A stretch of 64,000 nucleotides of DNA from Pseudacidovorax sp. (GCF_017991995.1 NZ_JAGOPN010000011.1:124001-188000), one strand, 5' to 3'. Counted from the first letter of the stretch, positions 32,092 to 40,577 are shown. The notes: generated by a model from the sequence alone, not told the origin. Program-made: numbers and translations.

Positions 32092-33555
32092 TCAGCGCAG
32101 CCGCTGCTGAAGCGGATCGCCCAGCAGGCTGAGCCGCCCGGCGCGGTCGATGCGCCAGAGCCGCTCGTTGCCGTGGCCGTCATCGGCGGTGAACAGAACG
32201 GCATCGCCGACTGCAGTGAAGCCCACCGGCATCGAATGCGCCGCGCCGGGCACCACGTCGGCCATGCGGCGCGTGCCGGCGGCCGTGCCGTCGGTGGACC
32301 AGGGCTCCACGCCATGCGTGGCATCGCCGGCCGAAAACCACAGCCGGCCCGCCGCCACCTCGAAGCGTGAGGGCGTCGCGCTCGATGCGCCGGTGGCAAT
32401 GTCGGCCACGCGGCGCGTGACGGCCTCCGTGCCGTCCGAGCTCCACAGCTCGGCACCGGATTCGCCATCGGTGGCCGCGAAGTAGAGCCGCCCGTTCATC
32501 ACGGCCATGGGGCTCGACAGGCTGCCGCGCGGCCCGGGCTGGATGTCCTTGACCAGGCGCGTGCCGTCGACGGTGCCGTCGCTGCGCCACAGCTCGATGC
32601 CGTGGCGGCCGTCGTCGGCCGCGAAGTACAGCGCGCCCTTCATCGCCGTCAGGTGCCGCGGTTGCGACGCGGCCTCGCCGGCTCGGACATCCTTCACCAG
32701 ACGCGTGCCCTCCGCCGTGCCATCGCTCGTCCACAGCTCGGTGCCGTGCTGGCCGTCGTTGGCGGTGAAGTACAGCTGCCGCCCCACGGCCGTCAGGCGC
32801 GCGATGCCGCCGTCCTCGGGCCCGGCTCTGACATCCTTCACAAGCCGGGTGCCCTTGGCACCGCCATCGGTCACCCAGAGTTCATGGCCATGCTCGGCCG
32901 TGGTGGCGGTGAAGAACAACCGGTCGCCCACCACGGTGAGCTGCCGCACCAGGGCCCGTGGCCCCGGCGCGATGGCCGCCACGCGTACGGTGCTCTGGGC
33001 CGTGCCCTGCGTCTTCCAGAGCTGGAAGCCGCCGTCCGGCTCCTTGGCCACGAAATAAAGCGCGTCCTTGAAGACCGTCAGTTCGGCGGGCAGGGCGCCA
33101 TCGCTGCCGGGCGCGCCGGGGAGGCGCGCGACGGGCACGGTGCCGCGCCCGGTGCCATCGGTGCGCCACAGCTGCACGCCGTGCTCACCGTCGGTCGCGG
33201 CGAAATAGATGCGGCCCCGGTATGGCGTCAGGCTGGAGGGATAGGCGCCGCGGAAACCCGGAAGGATGTCCTTGACCAAGCGTGTGCCGCCAGGCGTGCC
33301 GTCGGTGATCCACAGCTCCTGGCCGCTGAGCGCATGCACCGCGGTGAAGACCGCACGGCGCTCACCCAGCGGCGTGAGCTGTGTGGGCGAGACGAAGGCG
33401 AGGGGCGCGCGCTGCTCGGGCAGAACGGTGCGGTCGGGGTCGGCGGCCGCTGCCGGCTGAGCCATGGCCGTGCCGAGGGACAGCGTCGCGACGGCCGCCA
33501 GCGAGAGCGCCAGACGGCAGGCATAGAGAAAAGGGGAGGGCGTGAACGCATGCAT
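32092..33555 (-). CDS. Secreted ELWxxDGT-repeat protein
   Basis: Exported protein of 487 aa with a Sec signal (residues 1-32, ending TAMAQ). The rest is nearly all tandem repeats of about 48 residues with the core ELWxTDGTxxGTRLVKDIxPG followed by LYFAAxDGxHG. I count eight clear units plus a degenerate last one. They should form a beta-propeller-like fold. ELWxxDGT-repeat proteins occur in environmental and myxobacterial proteomes without a firm function; surface binding is usually suggested. The gene is single and convergent with the ABC exporter. A GGAAA-TGT-TTTCC inverted repeat at 33576-33588 lies just upstream of its start. Confidence 0.85.
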   Translation of the reverse strand: MHAFTPSPFLYACRLALSLAAVATLSLGTAMAQPAAAADPDRTVLPEQRAPLAFVSPTQLTPLGERRAVFTAVHALSGQELWITDGTPGGTRLVKDILPGFRGAYPSSLTPYRGRIYFAATDGEHGVQLWRTDGTGRGTVPVARLPGAPGSDGALPAELTVFKDALYFVAKEPDGGFQLWKTQGTAQSTVRVAAIAPGPRALVRQLTVVGDRLFFTATTAEHGHELWVTDGGAKGTRLVKDVRAGPEDGGIARLTAVGRQLYFTANDGQHGTELWTSDGTAEGTRLVKDVRAGEAASQPRHLTAMKGALYFAADDGRHGIELWRSDGTVDGTRLVKDIQPGPRGSLSSPMAVMNGRLYFAATDGESGAELWSSDGTEAVTRRVADIATGASSATPSRFEVAAGRLWFSAGDATHGVEPWSTDGTAAGTRRMADVVPGAAHSMPVGFTAVGDAVLFTADDGHGNERLWRIDRAGRLSLLGDPLQQRLR

Positions 33556-33575
33556 GCGTGCACTCTATCTAAAGA

Positions 33576-33588
33576 GGAAATGTTTTCC
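33576..33588. promoter_or_regulatory. Inverted repeat upstream of the ELWxxDGT gene
   Basis: GGAAA and TTTCC around TGT form a short inverted repeat 20 bp before the start at 33555 on the minus strand. It resembles the GGAAA/TTTCC palindromes at 1197, 22939 and 24077. A regulatory role is only inferred. Confidence 0.35.
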
Positions 33589-33759
33589 ACTTGGAGATTC
33601 CACCCGGGTCGCGGCGGGTTCACAGCCCCATGCCGCGCCGTCCCTCACCCCGGCCTCGGCAAACCCCTTAGACCAAACGGCCGAATGTTGACTTGTATTG
33701 CCAAATGCTTAAGTGCAGCATCCCGTTGCGCCGAACCCGGCGCGAGAGGAGACAGGCAC

Positions 33760-34014
33760 ATGAAGAAAGCAATGATCCTGGCCGCAGCCTTGTCGCTGTG
33801 TGCCGCCGTGGCCGCCAAGGGCGGAGGCGGAGGGCACAGCAGCGGCGGCGGCCTTCATTCGGGCAGCCACTCGGTGAGCAGCTACACCCGGCACGACGGA
33901 ACCCACGTCGCGCCCAGCCATGCCACCAATCCGAACCAGACCAAGCTGGACAACTGGAGCACCAAAGGCAACGTCAATCCCTACACCGGCAAGGAAGGGA
34001 CACGCAAGCCATGA
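33760..34014 (+). CDS. Small secreted Gly/His/Ser-rich protein
   Basis: Predicted secreted protein of 84 aa. A Sec signal (KKAMILAAALSLCAAVAA) is followed by a Gly-rich segment (GGGGGHSSGGGLHSGSH) and a polar tail containing SYTRHDGTHVAPSHAT and GNVNPYTGKEGT. The last motif recurs in many small uncharacterised proteobacterial exported proteins. The ribosome site GAGAGGAGA precedes the ATG. Its stop overlaps the start of the next small gene (ATGA). The 204 bp upstream hold only weak promoter-like sequence (TTGACT at 33688-33693). Confidence 0.75.
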   Translation: MKKAMILAAALSLCAAVAAKGGGGGHSSGGGLHSGSHSVSSYTRHDGTHVAPSHATNPNQTKLDNWSTKGNVNPYTGKEGTRKP

Positions 34015-34241
34015 AGCGCCGATTGCTGGGAGCGGTTTTGATTGCCACCCTCTTCGGGGGTGTGGGCGCCAACGCCGACGCGCGGGGCCGACGTGGGGGT
34101 CACTCGTCCGGCAGCCGCCACGCGACCTACAGGGGCGGTGCAGGCGGGGTTGGGGGCGGGGGTGGCAGCGGGGGCTGCGGCTCGCGCGGCGGGCCCGGCT
34201 ATCGCAAGCCGAACGGCCAATGCGCCAGCCACCGGGATTGA
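34011..34241 (+). CDS. Small secreted Gly-rich protein
   Basis: Predicted secreted protein of 76 aa. A basic N-terminus and hydrophobic core (KRRLLGAVLIATLFGGVGANA) form a Sec signal. The mature part is Gly/Ser/Arg-rich (RGGHSSGSRHATYRGG, then a run of Gly) with two Cys residues near the end, in SGGCGS and NGQCAS. It overlaps the preceding small secreted gene by ATGA, so the two are made together and may act together at the cell surface. The Gly-rich composition gives no function. Confidence 0.7.
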   Translation: MKRRLLGAVLIATLFGGVGANADARGRRGGHSSGSRHATYRGGAGGVGGGGGSGGCGSRGGPGYRKPNGQCASHRD

Positions 34242-34254
34242 AAGCCTCGCGGCC

Positions 34255-35973
34255 CTAGCGTCGCGCCGGAATCAGCGGCATCAGCAGTCGGCTGTCGTGG
34301 TCGCCACCCGTGAGGACCGTGGTCACGCCGCCGAACTCCGCCACAGGCCGGTCCTCGGGATGGTCGTGGCGCATGCGACCGGGCGGGGTCACGATGAAAT
34401 CGTGGCCCTGCACCGTGAGCACAAGACGCCACCCCTTGGGAAAGACCAGGCAGGTGGGCCAGATCTCCACCTCCACCGGATAGGCCTCGCCGGGCACGAG
34501 CTCCTGCACCTCGTCATGGGCATGCCAGGGCCGCCAGGGCAGGCTGCGCGCCGGGTCCAGCTTGCGGTGAGAGGCACGCAGCCAGCCCATGGCCATGGGC
34601 ACGCGTTCATGCGCGCCCACGTAGCTCATCTCCTGCCCGTCCGGATCGAAGACGCGCAGTACGACGAACAGGTCGGCATCGGTGGTACTGGACGAGACCC
34701 ACAGCCGCAGCACGGCCGGGCCGGTGAACTCGGTGTCCTGCGCGAAGGGCGCGGTCGAAAAGCTCAGGCCTTCGCCCATGGCTTCGAAACTGGCCCGGCC
34801 GGCGCCGCGCGGCGGCACGTCGCCCAGCGAGCCGTCGGCGGCGTCCAGGTGGAAGGGCGTCCAGGCGGTGCACGCGAGCGGCCATTCCTGCTCCGTTCGC
34901 ATCTCGGCCGTGCCATCGGCATGACGGATGGCGAGTTGCACAGGCGGCTCGCGGTCCCAGCCGTTGTCCTCGCCCGCCAGGAAGTGCTTGAAGAAGCGCT
35001 GCTGGATGGCCACGTAGTGCGGCAGGTAGAAGCTTTCGTAGTGCGTGCCGATGTGCGCGAAGAGCCACTTCTGCCGCGACCCGGCACGCAGCCAGCCTTC
35101 GAAGTTGCCACGCAGGTGCATGCCCGGGCCGCCCCAGTTGGCGGCGGACAGCAGCGGAACCTCGATGGCCGGCAGGTTGGCGGCACGCGCCTGGTTCCAG
35201 GCGTCGTCCAGCGGGTGCGAGAGGCGGTCGTTGGGATGGTCGGCGCGGCTGCCTTCCAGCAGCTCGTCCGACAGCGCGGGGCCAGTGGTGCGCTCGCCCG
35301 TGAGCCGGTCGCGGTGCGTGCTCTTGCCACTGCCGTACTGGTTGGCCAGCACCTGGCGCGGCCACCATTCGAAGGTGAAGCTGTTGCTCAGGATGCCGCC
35401 GTGGTGCCCGCCGTCGCGGTAGAACTCGCTGGAGCCCTCCCACGGCACGATGGCCGCCAAGTGCGGTGGCCGCAAAGCCGCGACCTGCCACTGCTTGATG
35501 GCCAGGTACGACACGCCGATGAGCCCCACCTTGCCGTTGCTCCACGGCTGCGTGCCGGCCCATTCGATCCATTCGTAGAAGTCGCGCGTCTCCACCGGGC
35601 CGAAAGGGTCCAGGTAGCCCTCAGACCGGCCGGTGCCGCGCGAGTCGACCTGGATGACCACGAAGCCTTCGGGCACCCAGCGTTCCGGGTCCACCACTTC
35701 CCAGCGCAGGTAGCGGCCGGTGCTTCCCTCGGTGTCCAGGCCCGGGTAGATGCGCTTGAGCACCTGCCACTGCGGGTTGAAGGCGTCTTCGAAGTGCACG
35801 TCCTTGCCGTAGGCGCCCATGGCCATCACCACCGGATAGCGGCCGGGCGCCTCGGGGCGGAACACGTTGGCGCGCAAGGTCACGCCGTCGGACATGGCCA
35901 CGGCCACGTCACGCATGAACACCAGGCCGTTCTCGACGGTGGTGCGGGTTTCCAGATTGGGCATGGCGCTCAT
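34255..35973 (-). CDS. CocE/NonD-family (peptidase S15-like) hydrolase
   Basis: Alpha/beta hydrolase of 572 aa. The nucleophile is Ser155 in GVSYLA, preceded by VIQVDSRGTGRSEG; a C-terminal jelly-roll domain (from about residue 370, FTGPAVLRLWVSSSTTDADLF) is typical of X-Pro dipeptidyl-peptidase/cocaine-esterase types. Family members cleave esters or acyl bonds. There is no signal peptide, so it acts in the cytoplasm. It ends a five-gene minus-strand operon with two Bug receptors, a deacetylase-like gene and a FAH-family gene. It could open an ester or lactone of the imported compound. Confidence 0.88.
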   Translation of the reverse strand: MSAMPNLETRTTVENGLVFMRDVAVAMSDGVTLRANVFRPEAPGRYPVVMAMGAYGKDVHFEDAFNPQWQVLKRIYPGLDTEGSTGRYLRWEVVDPERWVPEGFVVIQVDSRGTGRSEGYLDPFGPVETRDFYEWIEWAGTQPWSNGKVGLIGVSYLAIKQWQVAALRPPHLAAIVPWEGSSEFYRDGGHHGGILSNSFTFEWWPRQVLANQYGSGKSTHRDRLTGERTTGPALSDELLEGSRADHPNDRLSHPLDDAWNQARAANLPAIEVPLLSAANWGGPGMHLRGNFEGWLRAGSRQKWLFAHIGTHYESFYLPHYVAIQQRFFKHFLAGEDNGWDREPPVQLAIRHADGTAEMRTEQEWPLACTAWTPFHLDAADGSLGDVPPRGAGRASFEAMGEGLSFSTAPFAQDTEFTGPAVLRLWVSSSTTDADLFVVLRVFDPDGQEMSYVGAHERVPMAMGWLRASHRKLDPARSLPWRPWHAHDEVQELVPGEAYPVEVEIWPTCLVFPKGWRLVLTVQGHDFIVTPPGRMRHDHPEDRPVAEFGGVTTVLTGGDHDSRLLMPLIPARR

Positions 35974-35992
35974 CCTCCTCGGGCTCCTTTTC

Positions 35993-36973
35993 TTACTGCA
36001 GCGGCACGTTGGCCTGTTTGACGATGCGGGCGAATTTGTCCATCTCCTGGCGGAAGAAGACAGCGAACTCCTGCGTGCTCAGCGTGGCGGGCGGACTGTC
36101 CCAGCCGACCATCTTGTCCTTGACCTGCGGCACCTGCATGGCGCGCTGCACTTCGGCGGCCAGCTTCTGTACCACGGCCTCGGGCGTCTTGCCGGGCGCG
36201 AACAGGCCGACCCAGCCGCCGTTGTAGTCCATGCCTGCGACGCCGCTCTCGGCCATGGCGGGCACGTCCGGAAAGGCCGCGATGCGCTTGGCACTGGTGA
36301 CGGCCAGCGGCCGGACCTGCCCGGCCTTCACCGCCATCGTGGCCGCGGCGGTGCTGAGGAAGCAGGCCGTCACCTCCTTGCTCATCACCGCATTGAGTGC
36401 CGGTGCCGCGCCCTTGTAGGGCACATGCAGCATGCGGGTGCCGGCCGTCTCGTTGAGCAGCTCGCCGGCCAGGTGCAGGGTGTTGCCGTTGCCGGGCGAG
36501 CCGTAGGTGATCTGGGCATCGGGCTTGCGCGCCGCCTCCAGGAACTGGCCGAAGTTCCTGTACGGCGAGTCGGGCGCCACCACCAGCGTCAGCGCCGGTG
36601 CGATGGTGAACAGCGTGACCGGCGCGAAGTCGGCCAGCGTGTCGTAGGGCAGGCTCTTGTAGATGCTCGGGTTGATGGCCTGCGAACCGGTGGTCACCAG
36701 CAGCGTGTAGCCATCGGGCGCGGAGCGGGCCACGGCCTCCGCGGCCACGATGCCGTTGGCGCCCAGGCGGTTGTCCACCAACACGGCCTGACCCATCTGC
36801 TGGCCGAGCTGGGTGCCAATGACGCGGGCCAGCAGGTCTGGACTGCCGCCGGCCGAAAAAGGCACCAGCAGCTTGATCGCCCGGTTGGGGTAGGCGCCCT
36901 GCGCGAAGGCGGACGTGAACGGGGCCGCAGCGAGCGCACCCAGCGTGGCCAGGCAGTGCCGGCGATGGATCAT
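35993..36973 (-). CDS. Bug-family (TctC-like) periplasmic solute receptor
   Basis: Receptor of 326 aa with a signal peptide (RHCLATLGALAAAPFTSAFA). Bug motifs: YPNRAIKLLVPFSAGGSPD, VLVDNRLGANGIVAAE, APDGYTLL, ITYGSPGNGNTLHLAGE and HVPYKGAAPALN. It is the fourth gene of the operon, 46 bp after another Bug gene and 19 bp before the CocE-like hydrolase. No TctA/TctB permease is encoded nearby. The ligand is unknown, probably an organic acid or its ester. Confidence 0.93.
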   Translation of the reverse strand: MIHRRHCLATLGALAAAPFTSAFAQGAYPNRAIKLLVPFSAGGSPDLLARVIGTQLGQQMGQAVLVDNRLGANGIVAAEAVARSAPDGYTLLVTTGSQAINPSIYKSLPYDTLADFAPVTLFTIAPALTLVVAPDSPYRNFGQFLEAARKPDAQITYGSPGNGNTLHLAGELLNETAGTRMLHVPYKGAAPALNAVMSKEVTACFLSTAAATMAVKAGQVRPLAVTSAKRIAAFPDVPAMAESGVAGMDYNGGWVGLFAPGKTPEAVVQKLAAEVQRAMQVPQVKDKMVGWDSPPATLSTQEFAVFFRQEMDKFARIVKQANVPLQ

Positions 36974-37019
36974 GGCGATGTCTCCTCTCTTGTGAAGCTC
37001 GGACGCGTGCGTCGAAGCG

Positions 37020-37991
37020 TCAGTTCGGCAGTGCGCCGGTTTCGCGCACCACGCGCGCCCACTTGTCCAGCTCGCGGTCCAGGTAGCCGCGCACGGCCTC
37101 CAGGTTGCCGCCCATGGGCTCGAAGCCGGTGGCGGCGAGGCGGGCCAGGAATTCCGGGTCCTTCTGCAGGCGCGCCACCTCGTCGTTGATCCGCTGCAAC
37201 ACGGCAGGCGGCGTCTTGGCCGGCGCGAAGACGCCGACCCAGGTCACGTCCTCGAAGCCGGGAAAGCCCGACTCCGCCACGGTCGGCACCTCCGGCAGGG
37301 CCGGCGAGCGTTGCGCGCCCGTCACCACCAGCCCATGCACGCGGCCGGACTTGACCAGCTCCACCGCCGCGGGCAGCGCCACGCTGGCCAGCTGCGTCTG
37401 GCCGCTCATCGCGGCGTTGAGCGCCGGCGCCGCGCCCTGGTAGGGCACATGCGTGACCGGCACCTTGGCCAGCACCTTGAACAGGTACTCGGCGGTGAGG
37501 TGCGGTGTGGTGCCGGCACCGGCCGTGCCGTAGTTGTAGCTGCCGCCCTTGGCGTCGGCCACCACCTCCTGCAGCGTGCGGGCCTTGAGGTTGGGCGCCG
37601 TGACGATCAGGTTGGGGCTGGCCGCGACCAATGCCGCGAGCGTGAGGTCGCCCTTGGGGTCGAAGCCCAGCTGCCGCTGCATCGACGGGTTGACGGCATA
37701 GGAGCTGGTGTTGATCAGCAGCGTGTACCCATCGGGCTCGGCCCGCGCGACCAGCGCCGAGGCCACGCTGCCGCCGGCGCCGGGCTTGTTCTCCACCACC
37801 ACGCTCTGGCCCAGCGGCTGAGCCAGCCGATGCGCCAGCAGCCGGGCAATGATGTCCGCCGGGCCGGCCGGCGCAAAGGCGACCACGAAGCGCACCGGAC
37901 GCGTGGGCCACTTGTCCTGCGCCGGCGCCGCCAGCGGCAGCGCCGCGAGGGCGAGGGCCGGCAGCAGGCGCCGCCAGAGCTTGGATGCCAT
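37020..37991 (-). CDS. Bug-family (TctC-like) periplasmic solute receptor
   Basis: Receptor of 323 aa with a Sec signal (LWRRLLPALALAALPLAAPA). Bug motifs: WPTRPVRFVVAFAPAGPADI, VVVENKPGAGGSVASA, EPDGYTLL, YNYGTAGAGTTPHLTAEY and HVPYQGAAPALN. The first cleft loop has Pro (FAPAGPAD) in place of the more common Gly-Gly, which may alter ligand choice relative to its neighbour. It follows the deacetylase-like gene by 76 bp on the minus strand. Confidence 0.93.
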   Translation of the reverse strand: MASKLWRRLLPALALAALPLAAPAQDKWPTRPVRFVVAFAPAGPADIIARLLAHRLAQPLGQSVVVENKPGAGGSVASALVARAEPDGYTLLINTSSYAVNPSMQRQLGFDPKGDLTLAALVAASPNLIVTAPNLKARTLQEVVADAKGGSYNYGTAGAGTTPHLTAEYLFKVLAKVPVTHVPYQGAAPALNAAMSGQTQLASVALPAAVELVKSGRVHGLVVTGAQRSPALPEVPTVAESGFPGFEDVTWVGVFAPAKTPPAVLQRINDEVARLQKDPEFLARLAATGFEPMGGNLEAVRGYLDRELDKWARVVRETGALPN

Positions 37992-38067
37992 GTCTTTGTC
38001 TCCTGGGAAATGGCCCGGCCGCTTCTGCGACGGCTCGGACCGGTGGGCTGCCCGGCAGCCCGGTGGC

Positions 38068-38916
38068 TCAGACGGAAGCGAGCACGTGCCGCGCCATCTC
38101 CTCGCGGGTGCAGATCCACACGTCGCCGGCCTGCTTCACGCGGGCCATGATCTCGTCGTAGACCCAGGCGCCGGAGGGCCGGCCCATCACGTGCGTGTGG
38201 GCCGTCACGTCCAACATCAGCGGCACCGGCTCGGCGCGCATGGCGGCGAAGGTGTCCTCGAAGGTCTCCAGCATGTGCCGCGGCCCCTGGCCGTAGCGGA
38301 TGCAGGTGGGCAGGTCGTTCACGTCCATGGTGAGCGGAATGCCCACGATGCGCCTGCCGCCGAAGTCCATCACATAGGGCCGGTCGTCGTCGTTGACGTC
38401 GCCGTGGTGCAGGTAGCCCGCCTCGGCCAGCAGGCGCGAGCTGATGGGGCTGCCGGTGCCGCGCGGGCTGATCCAGCCGAGGGGCGCCACGCCGGCCGTG
38501 GCCGTGAGCAGCTCGTGATTGCGGGCGAGGTTGGCGCGCTCGCCGGCCTCGTCAAAGTAGACCGGGATCACGTCCATGCCCCACGAGTGGTTGATGACCT
38601 CGTGGCCCAGTTCGGCCAGCTTGCGCACCGTGGCCGGGTCGCGCTCGCAGATCACGCCATTGACCATCACGCTGGTGCGCACGCCGTGCTTCTGCGCAAT
38701 GCCCAGCAGGCGGTGGATGCCGCGCACCAGGCCGAAGCTCGCCCAGGAATGCGCATTGGTGTCGAAGAAGCCCGGCTTGAGCACATTGCCCATCGGTCCG
38801 ATGCCCGGCGCCTGGCCGTCCGACCAGGCCTCGTAGGCGATGTTGAAGATGACGGCGAGCCGGTGGCCGCCCGGCCAGCGGAAGTCGTCGGGCAGGCGGG
38901 TGATGACGGGTTCCAT
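38068..38916 (-). CDS. Polysaccharide deacetylase (NodB)-like hydrolase
   Basis: Carbohydrate-esterase-4/NodB-like fold protein of 282 aa without a signal peptide. FNIAYEAWSDG is the first motif region, LGHEVINHSWGMD the His-x3 motif region, and LGWISPRGTGSPISSRLLAEAGYLHHGDVN the later barrel strands. Lack of export and the operon context argue for a small cytoplasmic C-N hydrolase of the PuuE/allantoinase-like or cyclic-imide type instead of a cell-wall enzyme. It starts 1 bp after the FAH-family gene. The exact substrate is unknown. Confidence 0.83.
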   Translation of the reverse strand: MEPVITRLPDDFRWPGGHRLAVIFNIAYEAWSDGQAPGIGPMGNVLKPGFFDTNAHSWASFGLVRGIHRLLGIAQKHGVRTSVMVNGVICERDPATVRKLAELGHEVINHSWGMDVIPVYFDEAGERANLARNHELLTATAGVAPLGWISPRGTGSPISSRLLAEAGYLHHGDVNDDDRPYVMDFGGRRIVGIPLTMDVNDLPTCIRYGQGPRHMLETFEDTFAAMRAEPVPLMLDVTAHTHVMGRPSGAWVYDEIMARVKQAGDVWICTREEMARHVLASV

Positions 38917-38917
38917 C

Positions 38918-39775
38918 TCAGACTTCCTCCTGCACCACGGGGTTGGCCAGCAGGCCCACGCCCTCGATCTCGATCTCGATGCGATCGCCCGGCTGCATCC
39001 ACACCGGCGGCGTGCGCGCATAGCCCACGCCCGAGGGCGTGCCCATGGCGATGACGTCGCCCGGCTCCAGCGTGAGCACCTCGCTCAGCAGCACCAGCGC
39101 CCGGGCCACCGTCACGATCATGTGGCCGGTGTCGTCGCTCTGCATCACGCGGCCGTTCAGGCGCGACTCGACCTTCAGGCCCGCCGCGCCGGGCGGCAGG
39201 TCGGCTGCCGGCACCAGCCAGGGGCCGAAGCCGCCGGTGCCGTCGAAGTTCTTGCCGATGGTCCATTGGGCCGTGCGGCGCTGGTAGTCGCGCAGCGTGC
39301 CGTCGTTGAAGCAGGCATAGCCCGCCACGGCCGACAGGGCATCCGCTTCGGTGAGGTGCCGTGCGCGGCGGCCGATCACCACCGCAAGTTCGGCCTCGAA
39401 GTCCAGCTTGTCGGACACGCGCGGCCGCACCAGCGGCGCGCCATGGGCGATCAGCGAACTGGCACCGCGCATGAAGAAGCTGGGGTACTCGGGCGCCGCG
39501 TTGCCGCCCTCGGCGGCATGGGCGGCGTAGTTCAGGCCCAGGCAGATCACCTTGCCCGGGCGCGCGACCGGCAGCTCCCAGCGGACCGACTCGGGCGCCA
39601 ACGGCTCGGCCTGCCCGAGTTGCCGGGCGCTCAGGCCATGGGCCAGCAGGTCGAGCCAGGCCGTGTCGTGCACTCCGGCGGGCACCTGGTCACCCAGGCC
39701 CCACAACTCGCCTCCGCGCTCCACGGCCCATTGGGTGGGGCGCCCTGGTGGCGTCACGCGCGCATATCTGGACAT
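38918..39775 (-). CDS. Fumarylacetoacetate hydrolase (FAH) family protein
   Basis: Cytoplasmic FAH-fold enzyme of 285 aa. GLNYAAHAAEGG, the metal-site strand DFEAELAVVIG, NDGTLRDYQRR, KNFDGTGGFGPWLV and GDVIAMGTPSGVGYARTP are characteristic. Members hydrolyse C-C bonds of acylpyruvates or decarboxylate and hydrate dienoates from aromatic degradation. It is the first gene of the operon and is divergent from a GntR gene. The ATG at 39775 is chosen because the frame upstream overlaps the operator-like inverted repeat. Confidence 0.9.
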   Translation of the reverse strand: MSRYARVTPPGRPTQWAVERGGELWGLGDQVPAGVHDTAWLDLLAHGLSARQLGQAEPLAPESVRWELPVARPGKVICLGLNYAAHAAEGGNAAPEYPSFFMRGASSLIAHGAPLVRPRVSDKLDFEAELAVVIGRRARHLTEADALSAVAGYACFNDGTLRDYQRRTAQWTIGKNFDGTGGFGPWLVPAADLPPGAAGLKVESRLNGRVMQSDDTGHMIVTVARALVLLSEVLTLEPGDVIAMGTPSGVGYARTPPVWMQPGDRIEIEIEGVGLLANPVVQEEV

Positions 39776-39779
39776 AATT

Positions 39780-39840
39780 TCGACAAACCCTTGTTCACTG
39801 GTGTTTGGCGATATTAAGTATCTAGAGGATGTTTTGTCGA
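39780..39840. promoter_or_regulatory. Paired inverted-repeat operator between the FAH and GntR genes
   Basis: TCGACAAA (39780-39787) and TTTGTCGA (39833-39840) are exact inverted copies 45 bp apart in the 70-bp gap between divergent starts at 39775 and 39846. The surrounding DNA is AT-rich, unlike the coding regions. Each half could be one subsite for the FCD-type GntR regulator. Confidence 0.6.
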
Positions 39841-39845
39841 TAAAA

Positions 39846-40571
39846 ATGGATTCAGGGATTTTCCCAGTGCCCGGGGCTGTCGCCGACGCCTCGTCGCCCA
39901 CGCTGGCGCGCCAGACCTACGAGCGCCTGCGTGCCGACGTGCTGGCTGGCCACTGGCAGCCCGGGCGCAAGCTGCTGATGCACGAGCTGCGCGAGCGCTA
40001 CCAGGTGGGCGCGAGTCCGCTGCGGGAGGCACTCAACCGCCTGGCCAGCGAGGAATGGGTGGTGCACAACGACCAGCGTGGCTTCGCGGTGGCCCAAGCC
40101 ACGCAGGCCCAGCTGGAAGACCTCGTGAACACCCGCGTCGCGGTGGAGTCGCTGGCCATCGGCCAGGCCTTCGCCCGCCGCGGACCGGAGTGGGAGGAGC
40201 CGCTGGTGCTGGCCTTCCATCGCCTGTCGCGCACGCCCCGGTCGATCTCCGACGACGCGTATGCCGAGAACCCGGAGTGGGAGCGCCAGCACCGGGCCTT
40301 CCATCGCGCCCTGCTGGCGGGCTGCGGCTCCTCACTTTTGCTGGGCTTCTGCGAGCAGCTCTACGACCAGGCCTACCGCTTCCGCCAGCTCGCCGCCCGC
40401 GTAGCCTACAAACGACGCAACGAGCACGACGAGCACCGCGCCATCTTCGACGCCGTCATGCAGGGCGAGCTGGAACAGGCACGGACGCTGCTGGCGGAGC
40501 ACTACCGGCGCACGGCCAGCATCTTCGAGCACGAGCGCGACAGTGCCGCTGCACCCGGCAAGAAGGGTTGA
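39846..40571 (+). CDS. GntR-family regulator, FCD subfamily
   Basis: Cytoplasmic regulator of 241 aa. The winged helix (about residues 20-85) shows LARQTYERLRADVLAGHWQPG and LRERYQVGASPLREALNRLAS. The FCD domain follows with metal-site residues in ERQHRAFHRALL, RNEHDEHRAIFDAV and the late LLAEHYRRT. The ATG at 39846 precedes the conserved helix-turn-helix by a normal distance. It is divergent from the FAH/deacetylase/Bug/CocE operon, which it probably represses. A GC-rich hairpin follows its stop. Confidence 0.92.
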   Translation: MDSGIFPVPGAVADASSPTLARQTYERLRADVLAGHWQPGRKLLMHELRERYQVGASPLREALNRLASEEWVVHNDQRGFAVAQATQAQLEDLVNTRVAVESLAIGQAFARRGPEWEEPLVLAFHRLSRTPRSISDDAYAENPEWERQHRAFHRALLAGCGSSLLLGFCEQLYDQAYRFRQLAARVAYKRRNEHDEHRAIFDAVMQGELEQARTLLAEHYRRTASIFEHERDSAAAPGKKG

Positions 40572-40577
40572 TCGGCC

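Noticed and set aside
32400-33300. Recurrent similar DNA segments considered as a possible CRISPR or tandem repeat array
   Set aside because: They are the coding sequence of the ELWxxDGT protein repeats, about 144 bp apart, degenerate at the DNA level and without CRISPR-like spacing.
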